Of a stretch of 64,000 bases of DNA, positions 36,754 to 49,797 are shown in pieces. The stretch spans positions 4,075,872 to 4,139,871 of the forward strand of contig OX345650.1 in NCBI GenBank assembly GCA_947044365.1, in the 5' to 3' direction. The translations under genes and the position numbers were made by a program. The notes beneath the pieces were generated by a model, which did no database searches, was not told where the DNA came from, and saw only the letters and a program-made list of their open reading frames with translations. Position 1 is the first letter of the stretch. Each line of letters begins with the position of its first letter. The stretch comes from Petrosia ficiformis (taxonomy: Eukaryota; Porifera; Demospongiae; Haplosclerida; Petrosiidae).

Positions 36754-36830
36754 TATATGTTGTATGTATGTACGTATGTATGTATGGACGTATGTATCTA
36801 TGTGTGTATGTTTATATGTATGTATGTACA
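36671..36830. repeat. (ATGT)n microsatellite between IP6K copies 2 and 3
   Basis: About 160 bp of GTAT repeats with interruptions. It occupies much of the 445-bp intergenic gap between the tandem kinase genes. Confidence 0.95.
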
Positions 36831-36909
36831 TGTAATAATGTTTTTTTTAATTAATTTTTAAAATTGTTATGGGTGTGGTCTATGTAATTTGCAAGACTGT
36901 TTTGGAAAT

Positions 36910-39633
36910 ATGGCAGAAAATGGTGATCCTTTATTGTTACAAGCCTTTAAAGACCAAGTTGGTGGACATTTTCTCATAATGGAGATAGATAGAGATTGGA
37001 TATGTAAGCCAATGCAATCAAGAGAAAGGCTTTTCTATGAAACTGTACCAGAACCTATCAAACAGTTCATTCCTCAATTTGGAGGTAAGCTCATCACCTG
37101 TTTATATCGTTAATCATTAGTAACACACTGATAAAGAACATCAATAGCTTGGTGCATAAAGTTTATCAAATAAGGCTGGGTTGAGGCGATTCTATATCAA
37201 TTCATGTATTTTCTCACTATCTAGGTGTTATGAATGTTGGGTTTATACGCGGAAAGAATGGAGAATTTCAATACACTGCATATCCAGTCAGTAAATGTAA
37301 TGACAAATCTACTATCGATGATATCTCTTCAGAGTACAGCCTTACAGAGGAGGAGAATCTTCGATACCTAAAATGCTCAATGCGTACAGATACAACAAGA
37401 GGGAAAATCAAAAGTAAGAAACTGGCACTTCAAAGTAATTAAATTTAAGAAATATTAAATTATTGAGTAAAGTAATCATAACAATGTAGTAATGATGTGT
37501 TGTTATCTTTGTCTAACACTGAAAGGAATACACAGTAATACTTGAGTATATATTACCATCTTTAACAGTTAAAGATAGTATATAGTATTACTATGTATAA
37601 CTTGTTAGCTTCTTAAGGTGAGATAATTTGTTTGTATATGTATGGATATAAACACTTTGACCCACAAGGAAGAAGTAGGTGTAAATACATGTACAGCTGT
37701 TTAAAAGTAGACTTTAGTGTTTATAAATATCTTCCATTTGTAAACTTCTTTTGATGAACTTGTCATTTCTTACTGTTTAACCAAGAATTATTTCTTGTAG
37801 GTGATCAGAAAAACAATCCATGGACTGAGTTTCGTAAGAAATCATTAAGTAGAGTTTTAGAGAAGAGAATTGACGAGACAGAACGACATGGTGAGTACTA
37901 AATAAAATTTGCTCACATTAATAATGATGGCCTCATAATTAGGATGTGATGACTTTATAATTATGTCGTCATATAGTATATAGTTTGATGTCATAAAGTT
38001 AATACATCATTATACTATAACTCAATAATGAAAGAATAGATTGAAATTGGAGATTCACAAAAAAGAACGATAAATATTTAATATTGAAATTAGAATGGAA
38101 ATTTTTTTTAAACGTTAAAATTTACTATAGCACTGTATAAGGTGGTGCAGTACCACTTTATGTAGATATGTCCATCCACTTTTTAACTTAACAAGCCAAT
38201 GATAATTTCATATATATTTGTTGTAATGTTGGTAGATTAAAAGTTGCAAGATTTAATGATCTATTGATTAGTGCGAATACCCCTTGTGAATAAAATTAAC
38301 GCTAAAACGTTTTGTGCAAAAAGTGTGTCATCTCTATTTCTAAAGTCGTTACATGTAATATATCGAGTGCTTGAAACAGTTTTTTGAAAGTGTCCAGCAG
38401 AATCATCTTGACAAAACAATATTTGACCAGTAAGTTGTGAATTTTGTCCAGAAAAAAATTATCTCAGACTGTATCCATTTATGGCTTATGAGATACAGTA
38501 GTAAGGACATTGCCTGATAAATCTAGTGAATGTCCAGTAAATTAAAACTGAACTGTGTACAAAGTATTTGAGGACAACCCACTAGCCCATTGACTACTCT
38601 ACACTAATAATTAACCTCACTGTGAGGTTACTGTACTTATTGTGTTGTATTATTATTATAACTAATTAGACAATTTGTACGTGAAATGTCTGGAAAATTG
38701 CTAACTGCTGGACGTTATTTCAAGCACTGTATGTTTATCATTTAGATTACATTGTTCTTGAGAACCTAACTGGCAAGTTCAAATATCCTTGTGTAATGGA
38801 CCTCAAAATAGGTACAAGATCCTACTCTGATGCAATGAGCGAGAGCAAGAAACAACTTCATTTGGAGAGATGTGATTCCACCACCTCAAAGGCAATTGGA
38901 GTCAGATTGGGAGGAATGCAGGTATACATGTACTTTAGTTGTCAACAATTAAGTTTCGGGCTTAAGATTAGTTTTCAGTTTGGGATTTAGGATTGGTTTT
39001 GGATTTTGGCCTTAAGATAAGTTTTGGGGCTTGGTTTGGGTTTTGGGCTAGGCCAGTTTGAAATGGTTCATGTTGTGTAAATTGATATGAATAATGATTA
39101 TTGTACTTGAGGCCTTAATAACTGATTTTGTATTGTTTTTATAGATTTATAATACTTCAGATCAGCACTTCTATTACCTGGACAAATATTATGGGCAGTC
39201 GCTGTCTGTTGAAGGTTTTTATAAATCAATGACTGATTTTTTGTACAGTGGTAAACGATATAGATGGGAATTATTCCCTGAATTAGTTAAGAAACTCAAA
39301 GAATTGAGAGAAGTTATCAGAAAAATGGACTCTTATCGATTTTACTCCAGTTCACTGTTAATAATGTATAATGGAGATGATCCCAAAGAGGAACATGGAC
39401 CCAATGTATCACTCACCAGTGTTGTACATCCAACAAGTGATATCACCATGTCAAAGGATTGTGATGTAGATGTTAAAATGATTGATTTTGGCAACACAAC
39501 TCACAGATATTGTGTTAAAGATCCTGTGAAGTATGATGGACCTGATGAAGGATATATATTAGGATTAACTACTGTTATTAATACATTTGAAACATTTTAT
39601 AAAGATAAACAAAATGGTGCGTATAGAAGTTAA
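36910..39633 (+). CDS. IP6K: Inositol hexakisphosphate kinase-like protein, copy 3
   Basis: Same family and exon plan as copies 1 and 2. Exons: 36910-37084, 37225-37413, 37801-37890, 38746-38921, 39145-39633. Total 1119 nt, 372 aa. PCVMDLKIG is at residues 166-174 and is followed by an intact TRSYSDAMSESKKQLHLERC and LGGMQ. The catalytic Asp of KMIDFGNTT is D324. The last exon is almost base-for-base the same as that of copy 1, differing mainly around the IDF motif and in a short C-terminal extension (KQNGAYRS). Introns are compact (intron 1 is 140 nt against 597 in copy 1) and free of the MITEs that swell copy 1, apart from a family D fragment in intron 3. I take this as the least altered copy. 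Confidence 0.94.
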
Positions 39634-40825
39634 AATTGTCACCTGATTTTAGTTAAAATCATTGTCCATTTTGAATTTTACTTTATTACAAACATGCTTA
39701 TATTTGTATTCATGATGGTTCTCCACTCACTCACTATACATGTACATGTATATACATGTTTTTATATAATTATATCATTGGTCAAACTCATTTGAATGTA
39801 TGGAATTGTGGCTTGTATTAACTTAACTTCATCCATGCATGGATGTTTGAATGTATGGGCTTGTGGCTGTATTAATTTGTGCTGGCCTTCATCAATGCAT
39901 GGATGTTTGAATGTATGGGCTTGTGGTTATATTAATATGTGCTATCAATGCATGGATGTATGAATGTATGGGCTTGTGGCTGTATTAATATGTGCTATCA
40001 ATGCATGGATGTATGAATGTATGGGCTTGTGGCTGTATTAATATGTGCTATCAATGCATGGATGTATGAATGTATGGGCTTGTGGCTGTATTAATATGTG
40101 CTGTCAATGCATGGATGTATGAATGTATGGGCTTGTGGCTGGATAATGTAAACTGTTCACTTATTGATGTATGTTTGGACTTGTGGCTGTATGAATGTAC
40201 ATGCATATACTGTGTAATGTATATGCAGATATTGCAGTTAGCTTTCATCTTGTTTGGACTTGTGGCTGGATGATGATACATAAATGTACATGTATATACT
40301 GGGTAACAGTGTTTTTATATGGCACACCATTGGCTTAAAGAGCTTCTTATTTAGCACTGCACAGTTGTCTCATTGGGCCAGTGGTGCAGTTAATCCTGAT
40401 TACATCATCACTAACATCGTTAATTGGCTCAAAGTGTATCCCCAATGGTGCACACACTAACCCATGTTTCAAAACTTATCAAAAACTCTGCTAAATATTA
40501 ATGTATGCCTAGTCGCAATTAAATAATTCTTGTTTGGATTGCGGCTTGATTAAAGTATTTGTACTTATTTTTGGCTCTTTTTCACCTATTGATGTTAATA
40601 GGCTTGTGGGTGGTCGAAAGTACATGTATATATACTAGTACAGTATAAACTCATTTCTATTGATACTGTTTGTTTTCGATATAATTTAGAGTACTGAATA
40701 TTTCTCAAGATTATATTATACATAATTATAATACACTAAACATAAACATTTGAGAATTCGAATTTGAAAATAATTATTAAATTCAAAACTAAATTTTAAC
40801 TTGTATGTACATAAAATTACAATAT
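39634..40825. repeat. Convergent intergenic region: roughly 55-bp minisatellite and family C element
   Basis: 39790-40150 holds about seven units of the type GAATGTATGGGCTTGTGGCT followed by TATTAATATGTGCTATCAATG and CATGGATGTAT. 40312-40493 is a family C copy (GGCACACCATTGGCTTAAAG to AACTTATCAAAAACTCTG). The rest is AT-rich 3' flank of IP6K copy 3 and SNF8. No gene is seen. Confidence 0.8.
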
Positions 40826-41217
40826 TTAACTAAATAGACCTGGGAACCAGTACCATCTCTCTCCATCTTCAGTCTGGTCATCTATCCATGCCATTCCCTC
40901 TCTAACAAGATGATCCTGAGATTAAAATAGATAGAATCAGTTAACATGACACTTGAAGATGAGGGTTAACTCACAAGTACATTTTGGACTCTAATATCAG
41001 TCCATTCCAAATCTTTCTGTAACGAAGATTTACTGACATATGCTGTATGCTAGAAGGAAAGTTAATTGTTTAGTATAATACAAATTCAAACATACATTAT
41101 GCATGCATACATACATACATACATACATACATACATACATACATACATACATACATACATACTACATACATACATACATACTACATACATACATACATAC
41201 ATACATACATACATACA

Positions 41218-41251
<34 letters not shown>

Positions 41252-41588
41252 CATACATACATACATACATACATACATACATACATACATACATGCATGC
41301 ATGCATGCATGCATGCATACTAGACTAATAGTGTGTTTTAGTACAATAGCAAATCCTATATATACGTATATGCACAACATTACACTGATCATTGATGCAT
41401 GAGAAGTTGAGAACATACTTCAGCCTTTTGTAATACAGCAGTGTGGTCCATACTGAGTTCACCTGGCACAGACTGAACAAGCCGACGTCCACCAATTGGA
41501 ATAACAGCAAAACCACTCCCTAAAACTCTAAGTTTCTTTATAGCTCTAGCAAGATCATCTCTGGAAGGAAAAATGATTTGTCAAGTAG

Positions 41589-41622
<34 letters not shown>

Positions 41623-44600
41623 TAGTATCTACTTGTACATGTATGTATATGTAAGTGTTTGATCTTACTCGCTAACATCCTGCCTAGTTTTTCCACTTGA
41701 TGCTAAAACATTCATCCTTAATTCTTCAAAACTCATTAATCCTTAGATGAATGAATATATAAAACATATAAAAGATAGATAGAATCTCATAGAAACTGAT
41801 AAATGGACTTTGGATATATGTACAGATAAACAAATAATCTTTATAGCATTTGGATGGATAGATAATGCTACTGGATAAATAGAAACAAATCGTATGGATA
41901 GATGATGCTACTGGATAAATAGAAACAAATTGGATGGGTAGATGATGCTACTGGATAAATACAAACAAATTGGATGGATAGATGATACTACTGGATAAAT
42001 AGAAACAAATTGTATGGATAGATGATGCTACTGGATAAATAGAAACAAAATGGATGGATAGATGATACTACTGGATAAATAGAAACAAATTGTATGGATA
42101 GATGATGCTACTGGATAAATAGAAACAAATTGGATGGATAGATGATGCTACTGGATAAATAGAAACAAAGTGGATAGATAGATGATGCTACTGGATAAAT
42201 AGAAACAAATTGTATGGATAGATGATGCTACTGGATAAATAGATGGATGGATAAATGATGCTACTGGATAAATAGAAACAAATGGATGGATAGATGATGC
42301 TACTGGATAAATAGAAACAAATTGTATGGATAGATGATGCTACTGGATAAATAGAAACAAATTGGATGGATACATGATGCTACTGGATAAATAGAAACAA
42401 ATTGGATAGATAGATGATGCTACTGGATAAATAGAAACAAATTGGATGGATAGATGATGCTACTGGATAAATAGAAACAAAATGGATGGATAGATGATAC
42501 TACTGGATAAATAGAAACAAATTGTATGGATAGATGATGCTACTGGATAAATAGAAACAAATTGTATGGATAGATGATGCTACTGGATAAATAGAAACAA
42601 ATTGGATAGATAGATGATGCTACTGGATAAATAGAAACAAATTGTATGGATAGATGATGCTACTGGATAAATAGATGGATGGATAAATGATGCTACTGGA
42701 TAAATAGAAACAAATGGATGGATAGATGATGCTACTGGATAAATAGAAACAAATTGTATGGATACATGATGCTACTGGATAAATAGATGGATGGATAAAT
42801 GATGCTACTGGATAAATAGAAACAAATTGGATGGATAGATGATGCTACTGGATAAATAGAAACAAATTGGATGGATAGATGATGCTACTGGATAAATAGA
42901 AACAAATTGTATGGATAGATGATGCTACTGGATAAATAGATGGATGGATAAATGATGCTACTGGATAAATAGAAACAAATGGATGGATAGATGATGCTAC
43001 TGGATAAATAGAAACAAATTGTATGGATAGATGATGCTACTGGATAAATAGATGGATGGATAAATGATGCTACTGGATAAATAGAAACAAATGGATGGAT
43101 AGATGATGCTACTGGTTAAATAGAAACAAATTGGATGGATAGATGATGCTACTGGATAAATAGATGGATGGATAAATGATGCTACTGGATAAATAGAAAC
43201 AAATGGATGGATAGATGATGCTACTGGATAAATAGAAACAAATTGTATGGATAGATGATGCTACTGGATAAATAGAAACAAATTGGATGGATACATGATG
43301 CTACTGGATAAATAGAAACAAATTGGATAGATAGATGATGCTACTGGATAAATAGAAACAAATTGGATGGATAGATGATGCTACTGGATAAATAGAAACA
43401 AAATGGATGGATAGATGATACTACTGGATAAATAGAAACAAATTGTATGGATAGATGATGCTACTGGATAAATAGAAACAAATTGTATGGATAGATGATG
43501 CTACTGGATAAATAGAAACAAATTGGATAGATAGATGATGCTACTGGATAAATAGAAACAAATTGTATGGATAGATGATGCTACTGGATAAATAGATGGA
43601 TGGATAAATGATGCTACTGGATAAATAGAAACAAATGGATGGATAGATGATGCTACTGGATAAATAGAAACAAATTGTATGGATACATGATGCTACTGGA
43701 TAAATAGATGGATGGATAAATGATGCTACTGGATAAATAGAAACAAATTGGATGGATAGATGATGCTACTGGATAAATAGAAACAAATTGGATGGATAGA
43801 TGATGCTACTGGATAAATAGAAACAAATTGTATGGATAGATGATGCTACTGGATAAATAGATGGATGGATAAATGATGCTACTGGATAAATAGAAACAAA
43901 TGGATGGATAGATGATGCTACTGGATAAATAGAAACAAATTGTATGGATACATGATGCTACTGGATAAATAGAAACAAATTGGATGGATAGATGATGCTA
44001 CTGGATAAATAGAAACAAATTGGATAGATAGATGATGCTACTGGATAAATAGAAACAAATTGTATGGATAGATGATGCTACTGGATAAATAGATGGATGG
44101 ATAAATGATGCTACTGGATAAATAGAAACAAATGGATGGATAGATGATGCTACTGGATAAATAGAAACAAATTGTATGGATAGATGATGCTACTGGATAA
44201 ATAGATGGATGGATAAATGATGCTACTGGATAAATAGAAACAAATGGATGGATAGATGATGCTACTGGTTAAATAGAAACAAATTGGATGGATAGATGAT
44301 GCTACTGGATAAATAGAAACAAATTGTATGGATAGATGATGCTACTGGATAAATAGATGGATGGATAAATGATGCTACTGGATAAATAGAAACAAATGGA
44401 TGGATAGATGATGCTACTGGATAAATAGAAACAAATTGTATGGATAGATGATGCTACTGGATAAATAGATGGATGGATAAATGATGCTACTGGATAAATA
44501 GAAACAAATGGATGGATAGATGATGCTACTGGATAAATAGAAACAAATTGTATGGATACATGATGCTACTGGATAAATAGAAACAAATGGATGGATAGAT

Positions 44601-47600
44601 GATGCTACTGGATAAATAGAAACAAATTGTATTGATACATGATGCTACTGGATAAATAGAAACAAATGGATGGATAGATGATGCTACTGGATAAATAGAA
44701 ACAAATTGTATTGATACATGATGCTACTGGATAAATAGAAACAAATTGGATGGATAGATGATGCTACTGGATAAATAGAAACAAATTGGATAGATAGATG
44801 ATGCTACTGGATAAATAGAAACAAATTGTATGGATAGATGATGCTACTGGATAAATAGATGGATGGATAAATGATGCTACTGGATAAATAGAAACAAATG
44901 GATGGATAGATGATGCTACTGGATAAATAGAAACAAATTGGATGGATAGATGATGCTACTGGATAAATAGAAACAAATTGTATGGATAGATGATGCTACT
45001 GGATAAATAGATGGATGGATAAATGATGCTACTGGATAAATAGAAACAAATGGATGGATAGATGATGCTACTGGATAAATAGAAACAAATTGGATGGATA
45101 AATGATGCTACTGGATAAATAGAAACAAATTGTATGGATAGATGATGCTACTGGATAAATAGATGGATGGATAAATGATGCTACTGGATAAATAGAAACA
45201 AATGGATGGATAGATGATGCTACTGGATAAATAGAAACAAATTGTATGGATAGATGATGCTACTGGATAAATAGATGGATGGATAAATGATGCTACTGGA
45301 TAAATAGAAACAAATGGATGGATAGATGATGCTACTGGATAAATAGAAACAAATTGTATGGATACATGATGCTACTGGATAAATAGAAACAAATTGGATG
45401 GATAGATGATGCTACTGGATAAATAGAAACAAATTGGATAGATAGATGATGCTACTGGATAAATAGAAACAAATTGTATGGATAAATGATGCTACTGGAT
45501 AAATAGAAACAAATTGGATGGATAGATGATGCTACTGGATAAATAGAAACAAATTGTATGGATAGATGATGCTACTGGATAAATAGAAACAAATTGGATG
45601 GATACATGATGCTACTGGATAAATAGAAACAAATTGGATAGATAGATGATGCTACTGGATAAATAGAAACAAATTGGATGGATAGATGATGCTACTGGAT
45701 AAATAGAAACAAAATGGATGGATAGATGATACTACTGGATAAATAGAAACAAATTGGATGGATAGATGATGCTACTGGATAAATAGAAACAAATTGGATG
45801 GATAGATGATGCTACTGGATAAATAGAAACAAATTGGATAGATAGATGATGCTACTGGATAAATAGAAACAAATTGTATGGATAGATGATGCTACTGGAT
45901 AAATAGATGGATGGATAAATGATGCTACTGGATAAATAGAAACAAATGGATGGATAGATGATGCTACTAGATAAATAGAAACAAATTGGATGGATAGATG
46001 ATGCTACTGGATAAATAGAAACAAATTAGATGGATAGATGATGCTACTGGATAAATAGAAACAAATTGGATAGATAGATGCTGGGCATGCTAATTACCTC
46101 CATTTCTTTCTCGAGTGGCTAAACAAATTTCAATGATTTGAATTCCCAACTACACAAAAATAATTGTAATAATTATAAATAATAAATTTAGTGTTGTTTT
46201 AGTTAACTAAACTATAACTAAAACCCCTTTTAGTAAGGCATTGTGACTTTTAGTTAATTAAACTATAACTAAATTACAAGTCTACTGCAATAACTATACC
46301 TAACTAAAATGAAAATTGGCCGATAATGGGCACTTTTAGTTAGTTAACTAAAACTAAAACCCTTTTAGTAAGCCTAATATTAGTTAATTAAACTATAACT
46401 AAATTAAAAGTTTGAGACACTAGGCATACTATAACTATAACTAAAAGTAGTCAATTTAGTCATACTAAAACAACACTAATATTAAATAATACTTATATAA
46501 TAATAGTTATATAATAAGTTATAGAATGTGAATATGGTTAGTGTTGATATATAATCCCTAGCATGAGGGTGGCATGCTGGATGGATTATATTCCAGTATA
46601 ATAGACAGGGTATATATACATGTATATAGTCTGAGTACTGTTTATTTAATAATTCTATTACTATAGTTACAGTGACTGCCACTTTGCCAAAAAACTAGGA
46701 AGTTATAAACCAGTGTATAGCTTCCACTATTAAATATAACAATATTAATGGTAGCACACTATAAATGTATATAGCATACGCTACCATGGCAACCATTACA
46801 TGTAGCTAGGTTTAGCAATACACATGCTATATTGTTTATAAACTGGTCTATGACTTCAGATATTTAAATTAAGTATAACAACATAATGGTAGTACACATA
46901 TATAGCATATGCTACCATGGCAACCATTACATGTAGCTAGGTTTAGCAATACACATGCTATATTGTTTATAAACTGGTCTATGACTTCAGATAAGTATAA
47001 CAACATAATGGTAGTACACATATATAGCATATGCTACCATGGCAACCATTACATGTAGCTAGGTTTAGCAATACACATGCTATATTGTTTATAAACTGGT
47101 CTATGACTTCAGATATTTAAATTAAGTATAACAACATAATGGTAGTACACAAATATATATATAGCATATGCTACCATGGCAACCGTTACATGTAGTTAGG
47201 TATATATTATTGCATAAAGTCAATATAGTACACAAATACTATATTGTTTATAGTATGGTTGGCAGGTCTCTGGTCTGTTGTTGATGTTTATAGTTGCATA
47301 GCAGCCCTTAGCTATGTCTCAGGTCACTATGTCACTAGATACATTCTCTACCTATAGAGTCTTGCCAAACATACAATAAATATTACAAATATAATGTAAG
47401 TACATTGTATTGCACTTTCTGCAGATTGCGCAATTAGCATTACGCAATCTGCATATTGTGTGCCAATCTGCAAATGCATATATAATATGTTAATGAGTGT
47501 ATGAATGTTTATACCTCATAATAAAAGTCTCCAACACCCAAAGCCTGAGCCCAGAATCCTTTACTTGCTATACATAAAAACATAAATGTCATGTGACAAT

Positions 47601-49595
47601 CACATGATCATGGATTCTTGGAGACTCACATGCTAATGGATCAACACCAATCCGAGCACACATCTGCTGGAAATGGTTTCTGAATTCAGCATTTTTTCTT
47701 ATCTCGTTTTTGTGTTTTGTGGCAAATTGTTCCAAATGATTCTTAAAGGTGTCTAACTGAGTGGACACCTAAAGAACATTATATATGGAGAATATCATAT
47801 AAATAAGACAGTGTCTAGTACCAGTACTCATAATTTATAGCTTAAAGTGCCAGTTAGTGGGTGTGGTTAATGAACCATAGGGTCTAGGGAACCAAATTTG
47901 CTGAACCATAGCATCTCTCGTAGTTAGGGTTAAAATCTGAACAGAGTTCATGTAGCAATCCTCCTTTTATTTTGAGGGCTTCTACTGTCATTGTGGGCTC
48001 ACTTCCTTAACGATATTCATTTGCTCACATGACCAACCAGCCTATACCTCTAACTATCAATACACAAAGAAATTAGGTACATCATTAATTTTTCACACAC
48101 ATGCTGCAAGACTTGAGACATGTCCAACTTTAGTGGTAGAGGTATCATAAGCAAATAGCTGATAATATTAAATGTCAATGACTCAATATCTCCTAACCCT
48201 ACATGTAGTTGTAACTATGGTGATTTTTACTATTACAAACTCATTACATGTGATAACTGTAGATCTTGTATACTAGTCCCTTTGGCTGCAAACTTTTCCT
48301 GCAAATAAAATTAATGAGATTCTATTATAACATATAACATCAACAGACTACACAATGTCTAAAAACTAGAGCTGGGAATCGGTAGACACCAATATCGATT
48401 ATTAGTGCACCCAATATTGATTGATTATCGATAATATCAGAGGAAGTAATTAATTACTTGACAGGAAAGACGCCCTACTAATTGGCATGAAAATATATAA
48501 TTTGGGTATAATGTACCAAATACAAAACCAGTTGTAAGTTAAGTTACTAGGATGTTTAAAAAACAAATGGCTTGTACTGAATATCCATGCGCATAAGTAC
48601 AAATCGATATCTGGTTATGAAATCGATTATCGCTAAATGTGCTATATCGATAACGATTACTGATATTTTGATTATCGAGTCCCAGCACTACTAAAAACCT
48701 ATGAGGACTTTGGTAAATGGTTCTCTTGTTCTGTGGTTTATAAAATAAGTATACTTTACTGAGTCTGTTATAATGAAGATTTGGTATACATGAAACATTT
48801 GCTAAGAAAGTACCTTAAACCTAGTCTTGTGTAGCCAGACCCGCCCTACTACAAAGGAAGGGTCTGGTCAATCCACTATACTAGCGTTCATCAAGAGTTT
48901 AGCCAGATTTTTGGCTATTTTTGTGAGTGACAAACCGCTAATAATATTCATAATCAAAATAAGTATATAAATAAATATATATATATATATTATATATATA
49001 TATATATAATTATATATATATAATATTATTACTAGTTATGAATTCAATTACCAGTTTGACAGGTACTTGATGCTCTTGACGAACGCTAGTACAGTGGGTT
49101 GAGCCAACCCTTTCTTCGTAGTAGGGCGGGTCTGGCTACACGAGACTACTTTAAACATGAGCATCAGGGTCATAATTATAATCATTATATATAACTATTT
49201 TATAATAGTTAGACGCTGAGCCTATAGGTTATAATTATATTATAATAGTTAGACGCTGAGCCTATAGGTTATAATTATATTATAATAGTTAGACGCTGAG
49301 CCTATAGGTATCTAGAAGATCAAAGCAAAGGATGTGACTATATATATATGCCAGACTAATGATTAGGAATCTGATTACTGACTAATCAGACCATCAAGTT
49401 CATGTTAAGTATAATAACATCCATATATAAATATGTGTGTCAGTCTGTCTTATTAATTCTTACCCAACATAACTGAGAAATTTACATAATTATACTATAA
49501 TTTTATATATAAGATCCATTAACTAAAGCAGACATACCTACCTTGTCAAGCTTTCCTTTGTTGATTGCTCCTATTCCTCTCTTTCTGGCAGCCAT
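40826..49595 (-). CDS. SNF8: Vacuolar-sorting protein SNF8 (VPS22/EAP30), ESCRT-II
   Basis: Winged-helix subunit of ESCRT-II (with VPS25 and VPS36), acting on endosomes in sorting ubiquitinated cargo into multivesicular bodies. Exons in order: 49542-49595, 48248-48298, 47630-47768, 47515-47567, 46098-46149, 41669-41741, 41419-41560, 40975-41049, 40826-40915. Total 729 nt, 242 aa, all in frame. Family landmarks: the N-terminal GIGAINKGKL helix, [39 protein letters not shown], then DDLARAIKKLRVLGSGF and QSVPGELSMDHTAVLQ, and a C-terminal WIDDQTEDGERWYWFPGLFS. The protein stops about 15 residues short of the human one. Exon 2 is short (17 codons) and fits the expected KERGT-type segment. Intron 5 contains a 4.2-kb satellite that begins only about 17 nt from the exon 5 donor. 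Confidence 0.95.
41101..41320. repeat. (ACAT)n microsatellite
   Basis: About 200 bp of CATA repeats ending in a (GCAT)n block, in SNF8 intron 7. It is translated in all frames as HTYI or MYVC repeats, which are artefacts. Confidence 0.98.
41860..46081. repeat. 4.2-kb satellite of roughly 40-bp units in SNF8 intron 5
   Basis: About 105 tandem units of the type GATGGATAGATGATGCTACT then GGATAAATAGAAACAAATTG. Recurrent variants: TGTATGGATA, a GATACATG form, a GATACTACTGG form, and a short unit with GATGGATGGATAAATG replacing the AAACAAATTG part. Blocks of variants recur at 921 bp (for example the GATACATG unit at 42361 and 43282, and the GATACTACTGG unit at 42481 and 43402), so a higher-order repeat exists. 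No open frame is of interest. Confidence 0.97.
46189..46478. mobile_element. Family A element, complete
   Basis: Bounded by TAGTGTTGTTTTAGT and ACTAAAACAACACTA, the best-preserved copy in the window. It lies in SNF8 intron 4, close to exon 5. Confidence 0.8.
46735..47230. repeat. Tandem duplication of a roughly 120-140-bp unit (about four copies)
   Basis: Units contain GCTACCATGGCAACCATTAC then ATGTAGCTAGGTTTAGCAAT, ACACATGCTATATTGTTTAT and ATAATGGTAGTACACA. One unit lacks a small TTTAAAT block. In SNF8 intron 4. Confidence 0.9.
48365..48690. mobile_element. Family B element
   Basis: Left end AGAGCTGGGAATCGG, right end GAGTCCCAGCACTAC, interior rich in ATCGATTAT and GATTATCGATAA. It lies in SNF8 intron 1, near exon 2. 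Confidence 0.6.
48823..49147. mobile_element. Fold-back element with roughly 70-bp terminal inverted repeats
   Basis: The left arm starts AGTCTTGTGTAGCCAGACCC and CGCCCTACTAC and runs to ACTAGCGTTCATCAAGAG. The right arm is its reverse complement with small differences, ending GGCGGGTCTGGCTACACGAG. An AT-rich TATA core separates them. It is GC-rich compared with its surroundings and lies in SNF8 intron 1. Confidence 0.8.
49195..49310. repeat. 39-bp repeat, three copies
   Basis: TATAATAGTTAGACGCTGAG followed by CCTATAGGTTATAATTATA, three times in tandem. Confidence 0.95.
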
Positions 49596-49797
49596 GATCA
49601 ATCCTCAAATATGAATCCCCTCCAACTAGAGGGTCTTGCTAAATTTGGATTCCAAAACTTAATTAAATTTACAAATCTTTAGCCCGTCCCATTCAGCCTG
49701 TTGTGTTGGGGCAATATGTGGATTTCTTGAAACTTCATCAGTTTAAAGATCTGATTGCTTGTTTTCATCTTCTTGTCCTTGTTGTACGGCAACAGTG
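49596..49797. promoter_or_regulatory. Bidirectional promoter SNF8 / myosin
   Basis: 202 bp between the SNF8 ATG (minus) and the proposed myosin ATG (plus). No canonical box was recognised. The claim depends on the myosin first exon being right. Confidence 0.45.

Noticed and set aside
41860..46081. CRISPR-like array
   Set aside because: Units are contiguous with no unique spacers, and the context is a eukaryotic intron. It is a satellite.
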